Shown: in pieces, positions 1-6,894 of the stretch
Numbering within the stretch: the first letter of the stretch is position 1
Layout: every line of letters starts with the position of its first letter
Assembly (NCBI GenBank): GCA_023425615.1
Contig: JAFACJ010001208.1
Span: forward strand, 1 to 7,104
Direction of reading: 5' to 3'
Origin: Actinomycetes bacterium
GTDB lineage: Bacteria > Actinomycetota > Actinomycetes > Streptosporangiales > Streptosporangiaceae
DNA length: 7,104 bases
Notes under the pieces: model-generated
Told to the model about the DNA's origin: nothing
The model's input: the letters and a program-made list of their open reading frames with translations, nothing else
Database searches by the model: none
Position numbers and translations under genes: made by a program

Positions 1-365
1 ACGGCTTCGTCAAAGTCCTCGCCCTCGAACTGGGCCGGTACGGCATCCGCGTCAACGCCCTCTGCCCGACCCACGGCATGTCCATCAACCTCGCGCTCCC
101 CCCGGAAGCCGAGGTCCTCGGAAAGTCCTACGAGGAGATGCAGCCCTGGGACAAGAACAACGCCGCCATGCCCCTGCGCCTGGACCGGCCCCCGACGCTG
201 CGGGACAACGCCAACGTCGCGCTCTTCCTCGCCTCCGACGACTCCGCCTACATGTCCGGCGTCTGCCTCCCCGCCACCGACGGCGGCACCCTGTCCCGCA
301 TCTCGATCATCTTCCCCGAGGACATCGGCCAGGAAGGACTGGGCGCGCCGGGACTCGACGGCTGA
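1..365 (+). CDS. Short-chain dehydrogenase/reductase, C-terminal part (5' truncated by window)
   Basis: The reading frame is open from the window edge (first full codon at base 3) to a TGA at 363-365, giving the last 120 residues of an NAD(P)-dependent oxidoreductase of the SDR superfamily. Visible family marks are the helix after the catalytic Lys (GFVKVLALELGRYGIRVNAL, residues 1-20), the IRVN strand followed by CPT, then FLASDDSAYMSGVCLP and a GG near the end. The YxxxK active site and the Rossmann GxxxGxG lie upstream of the window. Proline-threonine after IRVN, where classical SDRs have PG, together with the spacing to FLASD, resembles the mycofactocin-coupled SDR subgroup; this subgroup call is inference. 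A tail of about 25 residues follows the terminal GG. An internal ATG at base 78 is not the start, because conserved SDR sequence precedes it. The substrate is probably an alcohol or ketone and is unknown. Confidence 0.88.
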   Translation, partial: GFVKVLALELGRYGIRVNALCPTHGMSINLALPPEAEVLGKSYEEMQPWDKNNAAMPLRLDRPPTLRDNANVALFLASDDSAYMSGVCLPATDGGTLSRISIIFPEDIGQEGLGAPGLDG

Positions 366-546
366 CGGCTGACAGAGGAAGAACATAGGCGGGAAGGACG
401 GGGCCGCCCGCTCGCGAATCGACTGCCCTCCACGTCAAGACCCAGGAGAGTGAGATCGCAGGGCGGCCGATCTTCCGTCGTCCGGTCAGAACACCGCGAC
501 CGGAAACCGCCGGTACCGGGTCCGGTTCGCGCCTAGGTTCGCGTGC

Positions 547-1353
547 ATGGATGAGACAGCGGAGTTTCTGACGGCGCTGCTGAGCCGGGGACCCGACGAA
601 CCCACTGCGTGCCCGAAGTGGCGGGTGAGAGACCTGGTCGCGCATATGGCGGCCGGCGCGCAGGAGGAGAGCGACCTGATCGAAGCCGCCCTGGACGGGC
701 AGGCCGCCCGGCCGACGAGGACCTTCGAGGAACGGGAGGCGGCCTATCGGGCACTGGCGTATGAGGACCTGCTGTCCGCACTGGCGCGCGAGGGCTCACG
801 GCTGAGCGGGGCGATCGACCGCCTGGAGGCCACCGGCGGGCGGGTGGCGTTCACCGGGATGACGCTGGACGCCGCCGCCTTCCGCACTCACACCCGCTCT
901 GAGCTGGCCCTGCACCGGTGGGACCTCATCGGAGACGACGAGGTCGGAGACGAGCTGCTGGCACAACCCGACCTCACCGCGCACACGGCCGCAGTCCTGA
1001 CGCAGATGAGCGGACTCCAGGAGTCCATCGCCCGCCGCGCGGCCGGCGTCGCCGGACTGCCCGAGACCTTCGCCCTGCGCAGCCCCGGCCACCACGACGT
1101 ACTGATCCGCACCCGCCCCGGCCCCGCCATCGAGATCACACATGCGGAACCCGATGTCCCGGTCATCCGATGTGACGCCTCCACCCGCCTGCTGGTGTTG
1201 TGGGGCCGCGCAACCGACCGAGCAGACTTCACGGCGCTTCCGGAGAAGACGACCGACCCGATCAAGGCGTTCCTGCACGTCGGCCGGCAGGACCATGACC
1301 ACGACGAACAGCGACCGCGCATCGGCCAGGAGATCCGCAACGTCACCGGCTGA
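547..1353 (+). CDS. Maleylpyruvate isomerase family (DinB/MDMPI) mycothiol-dependent enzyme
   Basis: This 268-residue protein matches the mycothiol-dependent maleylpyruvate isomerase family, whose members use the actinobacterial thiol mycothiol and a bound divalent metal for isomerisation, thiol transfer or detoxification. The N-terminal four-helix DinB-like domain (about 1-150) starts with WRVRDLVAHMAAG and contains TRSELALHRWDL. His33, Glu119 and His123 fit the metal-binding triad of the family (H, then ExxxH). The C-terminal domain (about 160-245) ends in the typical sequence ASTRLLVLWGRA. The ATG at 547 is the only sensible start for a protein that begins directly with the first helix, but no good ribosome binding site precedes it. 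The 181-base gap from the dehydrogenase suggests its own promoter, though I could not identify one. The intact triad argues for a working enzyme. Many family members are uncharacterised, so the specific maleylpyruvate reaction should not be assumed. Confidence 0.85.
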   Translation: MDETAEFLTALLSRGPDEPTACPKWRVRDLVAHMAAGAQEESDLIEAALDGQAARPTRTFEEREAAYRALAYEDLLSALAREGSRLSGAIDRLEATGGRVAFTGMTLDAAAFRTHTRSELALHRWDLIGDDEVGDELLAQPDLTAHTAAVLTQMSGLQESIARRAAGVAGLPETFALRSPGHHDVLIRTRPGPAIEITHAEPDVPVIRCDASTRLLVLWGRATDRADFTALPEKTTDPIKAFLHVGRQDHDHDEQRPRIGQEIRNVTG

Positions 1354-1366
1354 TGAAAAACCCGGC

Positions 1367-1549
1367 TCAGGTCTTGCGCTCCTGGCCGAGCAGGTCGAAG
1401 AGGTGGTGCAGGTAAGAACGGAAGCGGTGACGGGCTCGCGGGTCATCGGATGCATCAACCGCGTAGCCCTCCATCACGGCCCGGTACAGAGCCGTCTTCC
1501 CGGCCGCTGCGTTGACCGTCTCCTCGGCGTGGTTCGACGCAAAGGATTT
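1367..1549 (-). pseudogene. Unidentified coding remnant or small ORF
   Basis: On the minus strand an open frame ends at a TGA (1367-1369). Its last 55-60 residues look protein-like: HAEETVNAAAGKTALYRAV, an acidic/basic stretch, then YLHHLFDLLGQERKT. Codons mostly end in G or C, as in the real genes here. Upstream, the frame runs into the hairpin at 1551-1582 and then into arginine/glycine-rich sequence typical of a shadow frame. No start codon with a ribosome binding site is evident; the best internal candidates are GTG at 1477 or ATG at 1474, giving about 35 residues. I do not recognise the family. It may be the 3' stump of a deleted gene, a tiny gene, or chance coding bias. Confidence 0.3.
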
Positions 1550-1550
1550 T

Positions 1551-1582
1551 CCTCGCCGGAGGCTTCGGAGCCTCCGGCGAGG
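1551..1582. terminator. Perfect inverted repeat, likely bidirectional terminator
   Basis: A perfect 14-bp GC-rich inverted repeat (left arm CCTCGCCGGAGGCT at 1551-1564, right arm 1569-1582) encloses a TCGG tetraloop. It lies between the ends of convergent genes (stops at 1353 on plus and 1659 on minus), where a shared terminator is expected. A TTTT run sits just before it on the plus strand, so neither strand has a classical downstream U-tract. Strong hairpins without a U-tract are common at actinobacterial gene ends. The terminator role is inferred from position and stem strength. Confidence 0.6.
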
Positions 1583-1658
1583 CGTCCGTCCGCGTCCTGT
1601 TCGGGGAGGCCGACCGCGCCGGTGCCGTCCTCCACCGCCGCTTCGCGGCTGAGCGTGG

Positions 1659-2771
1659 TTACAGGGCTCCCAGGCGCTCATCCGCGGTGAGCACCGTGCG
1701 GCAGAAGGAGTTCACGGTGAGGTGCCGGTCCAGCTCGATCGTACGGCCGTCCGGGAGTTCGACGGTGCCGGTCATCGTGGACAGCAGGTAGCAGTACATG
1801 CGGGTGCCGTGCGCGGTGGGCCAGTGGCTGTAGGCGCGGCCGTGGGCGGCGATCTCGACGTCCACCTTGGCGCCGTCGTTCGCCATCGCGAGACGCCACC
1901 TGACCGGGAGGTTCATTCCGGTGCGCGGGTCCTCCCACTTCTCGATGACCTGGAAGTCCAGGTCGCCGCGTCCGGGAGCGATGTTGACCTGCTGGTCGGC
2001 GTACTTGACGAAGCCGATCTGGAGCTCGTCGCGCGGCTGGAAGAAGTTGACCTTGACGTCGTCCTTGATGGTGTAGAGCCACCACATCCAGTTCGGCGCC
2101 GGCAGGTTGCCGATCGGGTCGTTCGACTGCCCGGTGATGATGTGCTCGCGCACGCCATAGCCGTCCTTCAGCTCCAGCTCGTGCGCGGGGGTGCGGATCG
2201 TGCCGTCGACGCCGACGAAGACGTCGTAGCCCGCGCGGTCCTGCTCGTGCGCCTTGGCGAAGGGCCCCCAGTTCCACAGCGGCGCGCTCTTCGCGTGGTA
2301 GGTCAGGTCGAACTCCGCGTCGCCCGCGGAGCCTTCCAGGCGCCACTGCGGGGGCTGGGCGACGAATCGCAGGCCGTTGAAGTCCCAGGTGACGTCGTCA
2401 CCGTTCTCGGTGATGGCGAGCTGATCGCCGCGCAGACGCTCGGTCGGCGTCCAGCCGACGCGCAGGAAGTCGTTGTCGGTCATCTTGCCCCGCTGGGACT
2501 TCGGGACGACGATGAGCTGCACCTCGCGCTCCGCGCTCGCGCCCGGGCCCCAGATCCCCTTGCCGTTGCCGAACAGCGCGTATCCGGCCGCCCACAGCAG
2601 CACGTCGTGGTCACCCGACTCCGCGACCACGCCCAGCGCGGTCTCCTCCCAGAGGTCGGTCTGGCTCGAGGGGACCGCGAGCGCCTCGAAATGGCTCTTC
2701 TCGTCCTCCAGCGTCACCGGGACGGCCGAGTGTTCGATGCTGGTGTACTTGGCGTTGTAGTCGTCGGACAA
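1659..2771 (-). CDS. CrtC/AttH-like (DUF7064-type) lipocalin-fold protein
   Basis: Reading from a TTG at 2771-2769 gives 370 residues with no signal peptide or membrane segment. The protein is rich in Trp, Tyr and alternating beta-strand patterns. Features resembling hydroxyneurosporene synthase/AttH-type proteins and the actinobacterial DUF7064 group are GLRFVAQPPQWRLEG (133-147), LTYHAKSAPLWNWGPFA (156-172), DGYGVREHIITGQS (203-216, the G..REH turn), NWMWWLYTI (227-235) and a late beta-rich half with RMYCYLLSTMTGTVELPDG. The fold assignment is from memory of these patterns and moderately uncertain. Relatives act on or bind hydrophobic substrates such as carotenoids; here the substrate is unknown. 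The frame stays open up to 3281, but that extension overlaps the TetR gene and is arginine-rich shadow sequence. TTG 2771 is preferred because protein-like sequence begins there and GAAGGAAG lies 10 bases upstream. The gene follows the TetR gene by 101 bases on the same strand and is the likely target of its control. Confidence 0.6.
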   Translation of the reverse strand: MSDDYNAKYTSIEHSAVPVTLEDEKSHFEALAVPSSQTDLWEETALGVVAESGDHDVLLWAAGYALFGNGKGIWGPGASAEREVQLIVVPKSQRGKMTDNDFLRVGWTPTERLRGDQLAITENGDDVTWDFNGLRFVAQPPQWRLEGSAGDAEFDLTYHAKSAPLWNWGPFAKAHEQDRAGYDVFVGVDGTIRTPAHELELKDGYGVREHIITGQSNDPIGNLPAPNWMWWLYTIKDDVKVNFFQPRDELQIGFVKYADQQVNIAPGRGDLDFQVIEKWEDPRTGMNLPVRWRLAMANDGAKVDVEIAAHGRAYSHWPTAHGTRMYCYLLSTMTGTVELPDGRTIELDRHLTVNSFCRTVLTADERLGAL

Positions 2772-2781
2772 TTTCGTACTA

Positions 2782-2789
2782 CTTCCTTC
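2782..2789 (-). promoter_or_regulatory. Ribosome binding site deciding the TTG start at 2771
   Basis: The minus strand reads GAAGGAAG, then 10 bases, then the TTG at 2771. It is the only purine-rich Shine-Dalgarno-like run near the onset of protein-like sequence, and no in-frame ATG or GTG occurs nearby. An ATG at 2794 on this strand is out of frame. Confidence 0.5.
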
Positions 2790-2872
2790 TTCATGGACTG
2801 GGCGGGTTTGCTCTTCCCTGGCACGCGAAAGGAGCGCGCCTGGAAGCGGGGGCGTCGGGGAGAAGTGTCGTG

Positions 2873-3484
2873 TCAGTCGCGGGCGGGCGCGGCGCACAGC
2901 GGCACCAGCACCCGGTCGACGAAGTCCTCGATGCGCGAACGGCCGGGAGGTTCGTCGCGCACGAGGACCTCGTGCAGGAAGAACGAACGGGCCAGGTCGG
3001 CCACGAACTCGGGGTCGACATCGGCGCGTGCCTGGCCGCGCTCCACGGCGTCTCGCAGCAGCTCGCCGCAGTAAGCGGTCTCGTGCTGCCGGATGACCCG
3101 GCGGGCGATGGAGCCGAGGTCGCCGTCGATGCGGGAGGCGACCAGCAGCCCGATCACGAGGTTCGCGGACGCGCGGTACGAGTTCGCCTGGGCCTGGAGG
3201 TTCGCGATCAGCGCTTCGCGCATATCGTCTTTGCGGATCAGCGACCGCCGGCCGTCGACCTCTCGTTCGACGGCGTGACACAGCGCCGCGGTGAGCAGCT
3301 CGTCCTTGTTCGCCCAGCGCCGGTAGGCCGTCTTGGTGCTGGCCCCCGCGAGCTCGCAGACGGCCGCCACGGTCAGCTTGTCGTAGCCGACGGAGCCGAG
3401 GACCTTGAGCGCGGCGTCCAGCAGCGCCTTCTCCCGCTCCGCGCTCATCGGGCGACCCGGAGCGCGGGTGTTCGTCGTGGCCAT
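2873..3484 (-). CDS. TetR/AcrR family transcriptional regulator
   Basis: This 203-residue protein has the usual TetR size and layout. The DNA-binding domain (about 13-62) includes the helix-turn-helix TVAAVCELAGASTKTAYRRW (38-57) followed by ANKDELL. The C-terminal ligand and dimerisation region (about 80-200) has the helical pattern of the TetR_C group common in actinobacteria, including IGLLVASRIDGDLGSIARRVI. The ATG start is supported by GGAGG at 3490-3494, five bases upstream. The 21-bp palindrome at 3509-3529 lies over the predicted promoter, so autorepression is likely and control of the downstream CrtC/AttH-like gene follows from co-transcription. The divergent Pat-like gene may also be affected. 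The ligand is unknown; a hydrophobic substrate of the neighbouring enzyme is a reasonable guess. Confidence 0.9.
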   Translation of the reverse strand: MATTNTRAPGRPMSAEREKALLDAALKVLGSVGYDKLTVAAVCELAGASTKTAYRRWANKDELLTAALCHAVEREVDGRRSLIRKDDMREALIANLQAQANSYRASANLVIGLLVASRIDGDLGSIARRVIRQHETAYCGELLRDAVERGQARADVDPEFVADLARSFFLHEVLVRDEPPGRSRIEDFVDRVLVPLCAAPARD

Positions 3485-3508
3485 CGGTTCCTCCCCGTGT
3501 GCTCTATA

Positions 3509-3529
3509 GAAACGACACTATGTCGTTTC
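3509..3529. promoter_or_regulatory. 21-bp palindromic operator, likely bound by the adjacent TetR
   Basis: Arms GAAACGACA (3509-3517) and TGTCGTTTC (3521-3529) are exact reverse complements around a three-base centre. The size, symmetry and position, 25 bases before the TetR start codon in the TetR/Pat divergent region, are those of a TetR operator. It contains the predicted -10 element of the TetR promoter, so binding would block transcription of that unit. Confidence 0.75.
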
Positions 3530-3543
3530 CATTGGGATTCCAA
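3515..3543 (-). promoter_or_regulatory. Predicted promoter of the TetR - CrtC/AttH-like operon
   Basis: On the minus strand a -35-like TTGGAA (3543-3538) is followed after 17 bases by TAGTGT (3520-3515), which fits TANNNT. Transcription would start near 3508, giving a short leader with GGAGG ahead of the ATG. The -10 lies in the centre of the palindrome. The match to consensus is modest. Confidence 0.4.
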
Positions 3544-3672
3544 ACGGCGCACGGGACCGGAGCCGACACCTGTGGCGTTCTGCCGGTCCTCCGGCACGCG
3601 ATCGCCGACGTCTTCGTCACTCGCCTGGGTGTCCGGAGCGTTCCGGGCAGGTCAGCGATTACGCTCCTTCGA

Positions 3673-6141
3673 GTGGCTCCCTACCCTCACGAACTGGAAC
3701 GACCCGGACTCCTGCGCGACGGCCGTTCGATCATGATCCGGCCCGCCCGACCCGATGACCTCGACGCCCTGCTGGCCTTCTGGGGAAGGCTGTCCCGGCG
3801 CACCGTCTCCTTCCGCATGCTGGGACCGGTGGTCACGATGACCCGGGCGGCCACCGAGCGGCTCCTCAACATCGACTACGTCCAGCACCTCACGCTGCTG
3901 GCGACCCTCGACGACTCCGTGATCGGGATCGCGGAGTACGCCCGTCAGGAGGACCGACCCGATCGGGCCGAGATCGCCTTCACCATCGAGGACGTCTACC
4001 AGGGCATCGGACTGGGCGGCCTCCTCCTCGAGCACCTCGCCGCCGCGGCGCGGGAGAGGGGAATCGCCGTCTTCGAGGCCGACGTCCTCGCCGAGAACAC
4101 CCCCATGCTCCGCGCCTTCCAGGGTTCGGGCTATCAGGTCGTCTTCGGCGAGCCCGGCTCCGTGCAGCACGTGGACATCGCCGTGGACCCCCGGAGGCAG
4201 GTCCTCGCACGGTCGGACCGTCGCGAGGACACCGCGACGCGGTCTTCCCTGCGCCCGTTGTTCGCGCCCCGGTCGGTGGCGGTGGTGGGCGTCAGCCGCC
4301 GCGAGCGCACGGTCGGCAACGCGATCTTCCACAACCTGCGGAACAGAGGCTTCTCAGGGCCGGTCCACGCGGTCAACCCCCACCTCACGGAATTCGACGG
4401 CCTGCCGTGCGCTCCGTCGGTCCGCGATCTCCCGCAGCCCCTCGACCTGGCCGTCGTCGCCGTTCCGGCCGAGGCCGTGCGGGAGGTGCTCGAGGATTGC
4501 GCGGCCCGGGACGTGAGCGCCGTGGTGGTGGTCAGCACGGAGATGGGCCCGTCGGGCGGACGCGGCACCGAACTCGTCAGATTCGCGCGAGGCCACGGGA
4601 TGCGGCTGGTCGGCCCGAACTGCATGGGCGTGGTCAGCCTGCGGCCCGACGTCGATCTCGTCGCCACGTTCTCCCCGACCATACCGCCCCGCGGCCGGGT
4701 GTCGATGGCGAGCCAGTCCGGGCCTCTGGGCCTGGCGGTGCTCGACCACGCCCGGAGGCTCGGCCTCGGCTTCTCGGGGTTCGTCTCGCTCGGGGACTCC
4801 CTGGACGTCTCGCCCAACGATCTCCTCTGGTGGTGGGGGCACGACCGGACGACCTCGGTCGTGCTCCTCCACCTCGAGACCTTCGGCAACCCGCGCAAGT
4901 TCGCGCGGGTCGCACGGCAGATCGCGGCGCGAAAACCGATCATCACCGTCCATCCGGGTCTGGCCGATGGAGCGGGCGGGGGCTCCGACGACGCGGCGGC
5001 CGGGTCCACGGACTCCGATGCCGTGCTGAGTGCGCTGTTCACGCAGGCCGGAGTCATCCGCACACGCACGATGCAGGAGATGTTCGACACCGCCCTGCTC
5101 CTGGCCGACCAGCCGGTGCCGCGGGGCAGACGGGTCGCCGTGGTGACGAACGCCGAGGGTGCCGGAGCCCTGACCGCCGGCGCGTGCCGCGGCGCCGGCC
5201 TCGTCCTGGCCGACCTGTCCGAGGAGACCCGCGCCCTGCTCCGGGCGGTCAGGCCGAGGGCGGATCGCCATCCGGTCGACCTGACGCCGAACGCCACCGG
5301 CGACGACTACCGCCGGGCGATGGCGGCGCTGCTCGCCGACGACGGGGTGGACGCCGTGATCGCCCTGTTCGTCCCTCCGCTGGTCGAGGATGCGGCGTCC
5401 GTCGCCCACGCCCTCGTCCAGGAGAGCACGGCGGTGCCCGGGAAACCCGTGCTGGCGAGCTTCCTCTCCCAGGCCGGGCTCCTGGACGAGCTCCGCACGG
5501 GCGCCGACCGCGCCATCCCCTCCTACCTGTTCCCGGAGGCCGCCGCCATAGCGCTGGGGAATGCCGCCCGTTACGGAGAGTGGCTGCGGCACCCCGCGGG
5601 CGTGGCGCGGGAGCCTGCAGGGCTCAAAGTGGACAGAGCCCGCAAACTGGTCACGGCGCTGGGCACGGGCCGGCTCACCGATGATCAAGCCGCGGACCTG
5701 CTGTCCTGCTTCGGGTTGCACCGGGCGGACCGGGGCCCCGCGGGCCAGGACGTCACGCTCGGGGTGGTCGACGACCCGATCTTCGGACCGGTGCTGAAGC
5801 TCGGGACCGGAAGCGGTTACGCCCGGCTCTTCGGCGACGTCACCTTCCGCATCACCCCGGTCAGCGACCAGGACGCCGAGGCGATGGTCCGCTCCCTACG
5901 CGCCTATCCGATGCTGGCCGGACTCGCCGACCGGCCGGCCGTGGATCTCCCCGCCCTCGTAGAAACGATCCTGCGGGTGTCGGCCATGGTGGAGCGCCTG
6001 CCCGAACTCGCGGAACTCACCGTCGACCGGCTGCGCGTCGGCGCCCCCGGCGAAGGCGTCGTCCTCCTCGACGCGGTCGTGCGCCTGGCGGAGCCGACCG
6101 CCGAGAGGATCCCGCGCGAGGCCACCGTGGACCCCGGGTGA
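3673..6141 (+). CDS. Pat-type fusion: GNAT acetyltransferase + degenerate ADP-forming acyl-CoA synthetase
   Basis: From GTG 3673 this encodes 822 residues. The GNAT domain (about 12-170) has the acetyl-CoA pyrophosphate loop QGIGLG at 110-115. It is followed by a CoA-binding Rossmann domain (about 193-290, SVAVVGVS), GPNCMGV (314-320), SQSGPLGLAVLD (347-358) and a succinyl-CoA-ligase-like region to about 640. In ADP-forming synthetases the phospho-histidine sits in an SHTGSLAGSD-like loop. Here the loop (437-449) reads GSDDAAAGSTDSD, with Asp439 in place of His. The C-terminal ATP-grasp is also shortened: LLSCFGLHRA (677-686) runs almost straight into GQDVTLGVVDDPIFGP (691-706), so roughly 85 residues with the ATP-binding lysine region appear to be missing. 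Pat-type enzymes acetylate lysines of acyl-CoA synthetases, and the degenerate half is thought to be regulatory. The start is uncertain: the frame opens at GTG 3499 and has ATG 3520 inside the operator, but family-like sequence begins at YPHELERPGLLRDG. No clear ribosome binding site precedes 3673. The 3530-3672 stretch likely holds its promoter, which I cannot pinpoint. Confidence 0.82.
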   Translation: MAPYPHELERPGLLRDGRSIMIRPARPDDLDALLAFWGRLSRRTVSFRMLGPVVTMTRAATERLLNIDYVQHLTLLATLDDSVIGIAEYARQEDRPDRAEIAFTIEDVYQGIGLGGLLLEHLAAAARERGIAVFEADVLAENTPMLRAFQGSGYQVVFGEPGSVQHVDIAVDPRRQVLARSDRREDTATRSSLRPLFAPRSVAVVGVSRRERTVGNAIFHNLRNRGFSGPVHAVNPHLTEFDGLPCAPSVRDLPQPLDLAVVAVPAEAVREVLEDCAARDVSAVVVVSTEMGPSGGRGTELVRFARGHGMRLVGPNCMGVVSLRPDVDLVATFSPTIPPRGRVSMASQSGPLGLAVLDHARRLGLGFSGFVSLGDSLDVSPNDLLWWWGHDRTTSVVLLHLETFGNPRKFARVARQIAARKPIITVHPGLADGAGGGSDDAAAGSTDSDAVLSALFTQAGVIRTRTMQEMFDTALLLADQPVPRGRRVAVVTNAEGAGALTAGACRGAGLVLADLSEETRALLRAVRPRADRHPVDLTPNATGDDYRRAMAALLADDGVDAVIALFVPPLVEDAASVAHALVQESTAVPGKPVLASFLSQAGLLDELRTGADRAIPSYLFPEAAAIALGNAARYGEWLRHPAGVAREPAGLKVDRARKLVTALGTGRLTDDQAADLLSCFGLHRADRGPAGQDVTLGVVDDPIFGPVLKLGTGSGYARLFGDVTFRITPVSDQDAEAMVRSLRAYPMLAGLADRPAVDLPALVETILRVSAMVERLPELAELTVDRLRVGAPGEGVVLLDAVVRLAEPTAERIPREATVDPG

Positions 6142-6196
6142 CCGTGAACGCCGTGGCCGGGGCGCGGAGGTCGGGCCGCTCCTCTCGAACACCCGA

Positions 6197-6228
6197 TTGA
6201 CTACCCTCTTGTCAGCACGGGTATCAGT
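6197..6228 (+). promoter_or_regulatory. Possible promoter of the second TetR gene
   Basis: TTGACT (6197-6202) is a near-consensus -35, and TATCAG (6222-6227) is a weak -10 candidate 19 bases on. Transcription would begin a few bases later, leaving a short leader that contains GGAGG at 6240-6244. The TTG inside this -35 is in frame with the TetR gene, but it makes a poor start because no ribosome binding site precedes it. Confidence 0.35.
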
Positions 6229-6250
6229 CGCGGCGGAGTGGAGGCGGTCT

Positions 6251-6883
6251 TTGGCACCCATCCGAGGGCGATCGGCGACGGGAGCCACGGACCGCGCGGC
6301 CGAGCGCGCCCGGATCATCGAAGCCGCCTACCGGCTTCTGGCCGACAGCGATGGGTCATCGGCCCCGATCATGGACGTCCTCGCGGCCGCCGGCCTCTCC
6401 ACCAGGGCGTTCTATCGGCATTTCGACTCCAAGGACGCGTTGCTGCTGGCGATGTTCCGCAACGACAGCGACCGCGTCCTCGCGGAACTGCGGGCTCTGG
6501 CGGACCAGGCTCCGACCGCCCGGGACGCCCTCCACGGCTGGATCAACGCCATGCTCGGCCTCGCCGCCGACCCTCGCCGCCGCTGGCGCGCGCTCGTGCT
6601 CAACTCCGACGAGGTGACCAGGGCCAAGGGATTCCGCGCCGAGAAGGAACACTACGAGGCCGAACAGGACTCCGCGCTCACCGACCTGCTCAGACGCGGA
6701 CTGCGCGACGGCTCCCTGCCCCGCGCGGAGCCCGACACCGACGCCCCTCTGCTCCGCGCCGTCCTGCACGAGGGGTTCGCGAAGATCATCGAGCGGCCGA
6801 CGGGCAGTGGCGCCGTGCTCGTGGTGCGCGGCGTGCTCTCGCTGGTCGACCGGGCCCTGGGGATCGGCCCCACTTCTCAATGA
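6251..6883 (+). CDS. TetR/AcrR family transcriptional regulator
   Basis: From TTG 6251 the product is 210 residues. GGAGG at 6240-6244, six bases upstream, strongly supports this start over the in-frame TTG at 6197. The N-terminal DNA-binding domain (about 15-65) has RIIEAAYRLL as helix 1 and the helix-turn-helix MDVLAAAGLSTRAFYRHF (41-58), then DSKDALL. The C-terminal part (70-205) is all-helical ligand-binding sequence ending in a dimerisation helix (VVRGVLSLVDRAL). It starts 109 bases after the Pat-like gene and ends 155 bases before the amidohydrolase, in the same direction. The palindromes in that second gap make it a candidate regulator of the amidohydrolase unit. The effector is unknown. 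Confidence 0.9.
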   Translation: MAPIRGRSATGATDRAAERARIIEAAYRLLADSDGSSAPIMDVLAAAGLSTRAFYRHFDSKDALLLAMFRNDSDRVLAELRALADQAPTARDALHGWINAMLGLAADPRRRWRALVLNSDEVTRAKGFRAEKEHYEAEQDSALTDLLRRGLRDGSLPRAEPDTDAPLLRAVLHEGFAKIIERPTGSGAVLVVRGVLSLVDRALGIGPTSQ

Positions 6884-6894
6884 TCAGGTTGATC

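Noticed and set aside
499..526. CCGGTACCGG palindrome with ACCGGA/TCCGGT arms upstream of the mycothiol-type enzyme
   Set aside because: The 10-bp palindrome is short and made of bases common in this genome, and the outer arms do not share its centre; chance is likely.
1352..1362. TGATGAAAAAC shared with the region at 6968-6978
   Set aside because: It is a single 11-base match without the second palindrome arm; most likely coincidence.
1722..3074. Long plus-strand open frame of 450 codons
   Set aside because: It is antisense to the CrtC/AttH-like and TetR genes, with Val/Arg/Asp-rich composition typical of GC-rich shadow frames and no recognisable domain.
2772..3281. N-terminal extension of the CrtC/AttH-like frame to a 540-residue protein
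   Set aside because: The extension is arginine-rich, overlaps the TetR gene in another frame on the same strand, and has no family-like sequence; it is a shadow.
3499..3672. Upstream GTG 3499 or ATG 3520 as start of the Pat-like protein
   Set aside because: These starts lie before or inside the TetR operator, lack a ribosome binding site, and the added 50-58 residues show no family similarity. They cannot be fully excluded.
4134..5721. Long minus-strand open frames (387 and 455 codons) opposite the Pat-like gene
   Set aside because: They have low-complexity Arg/Gly/Ser composition and no motifs; the plus strand has clear domains throughout.
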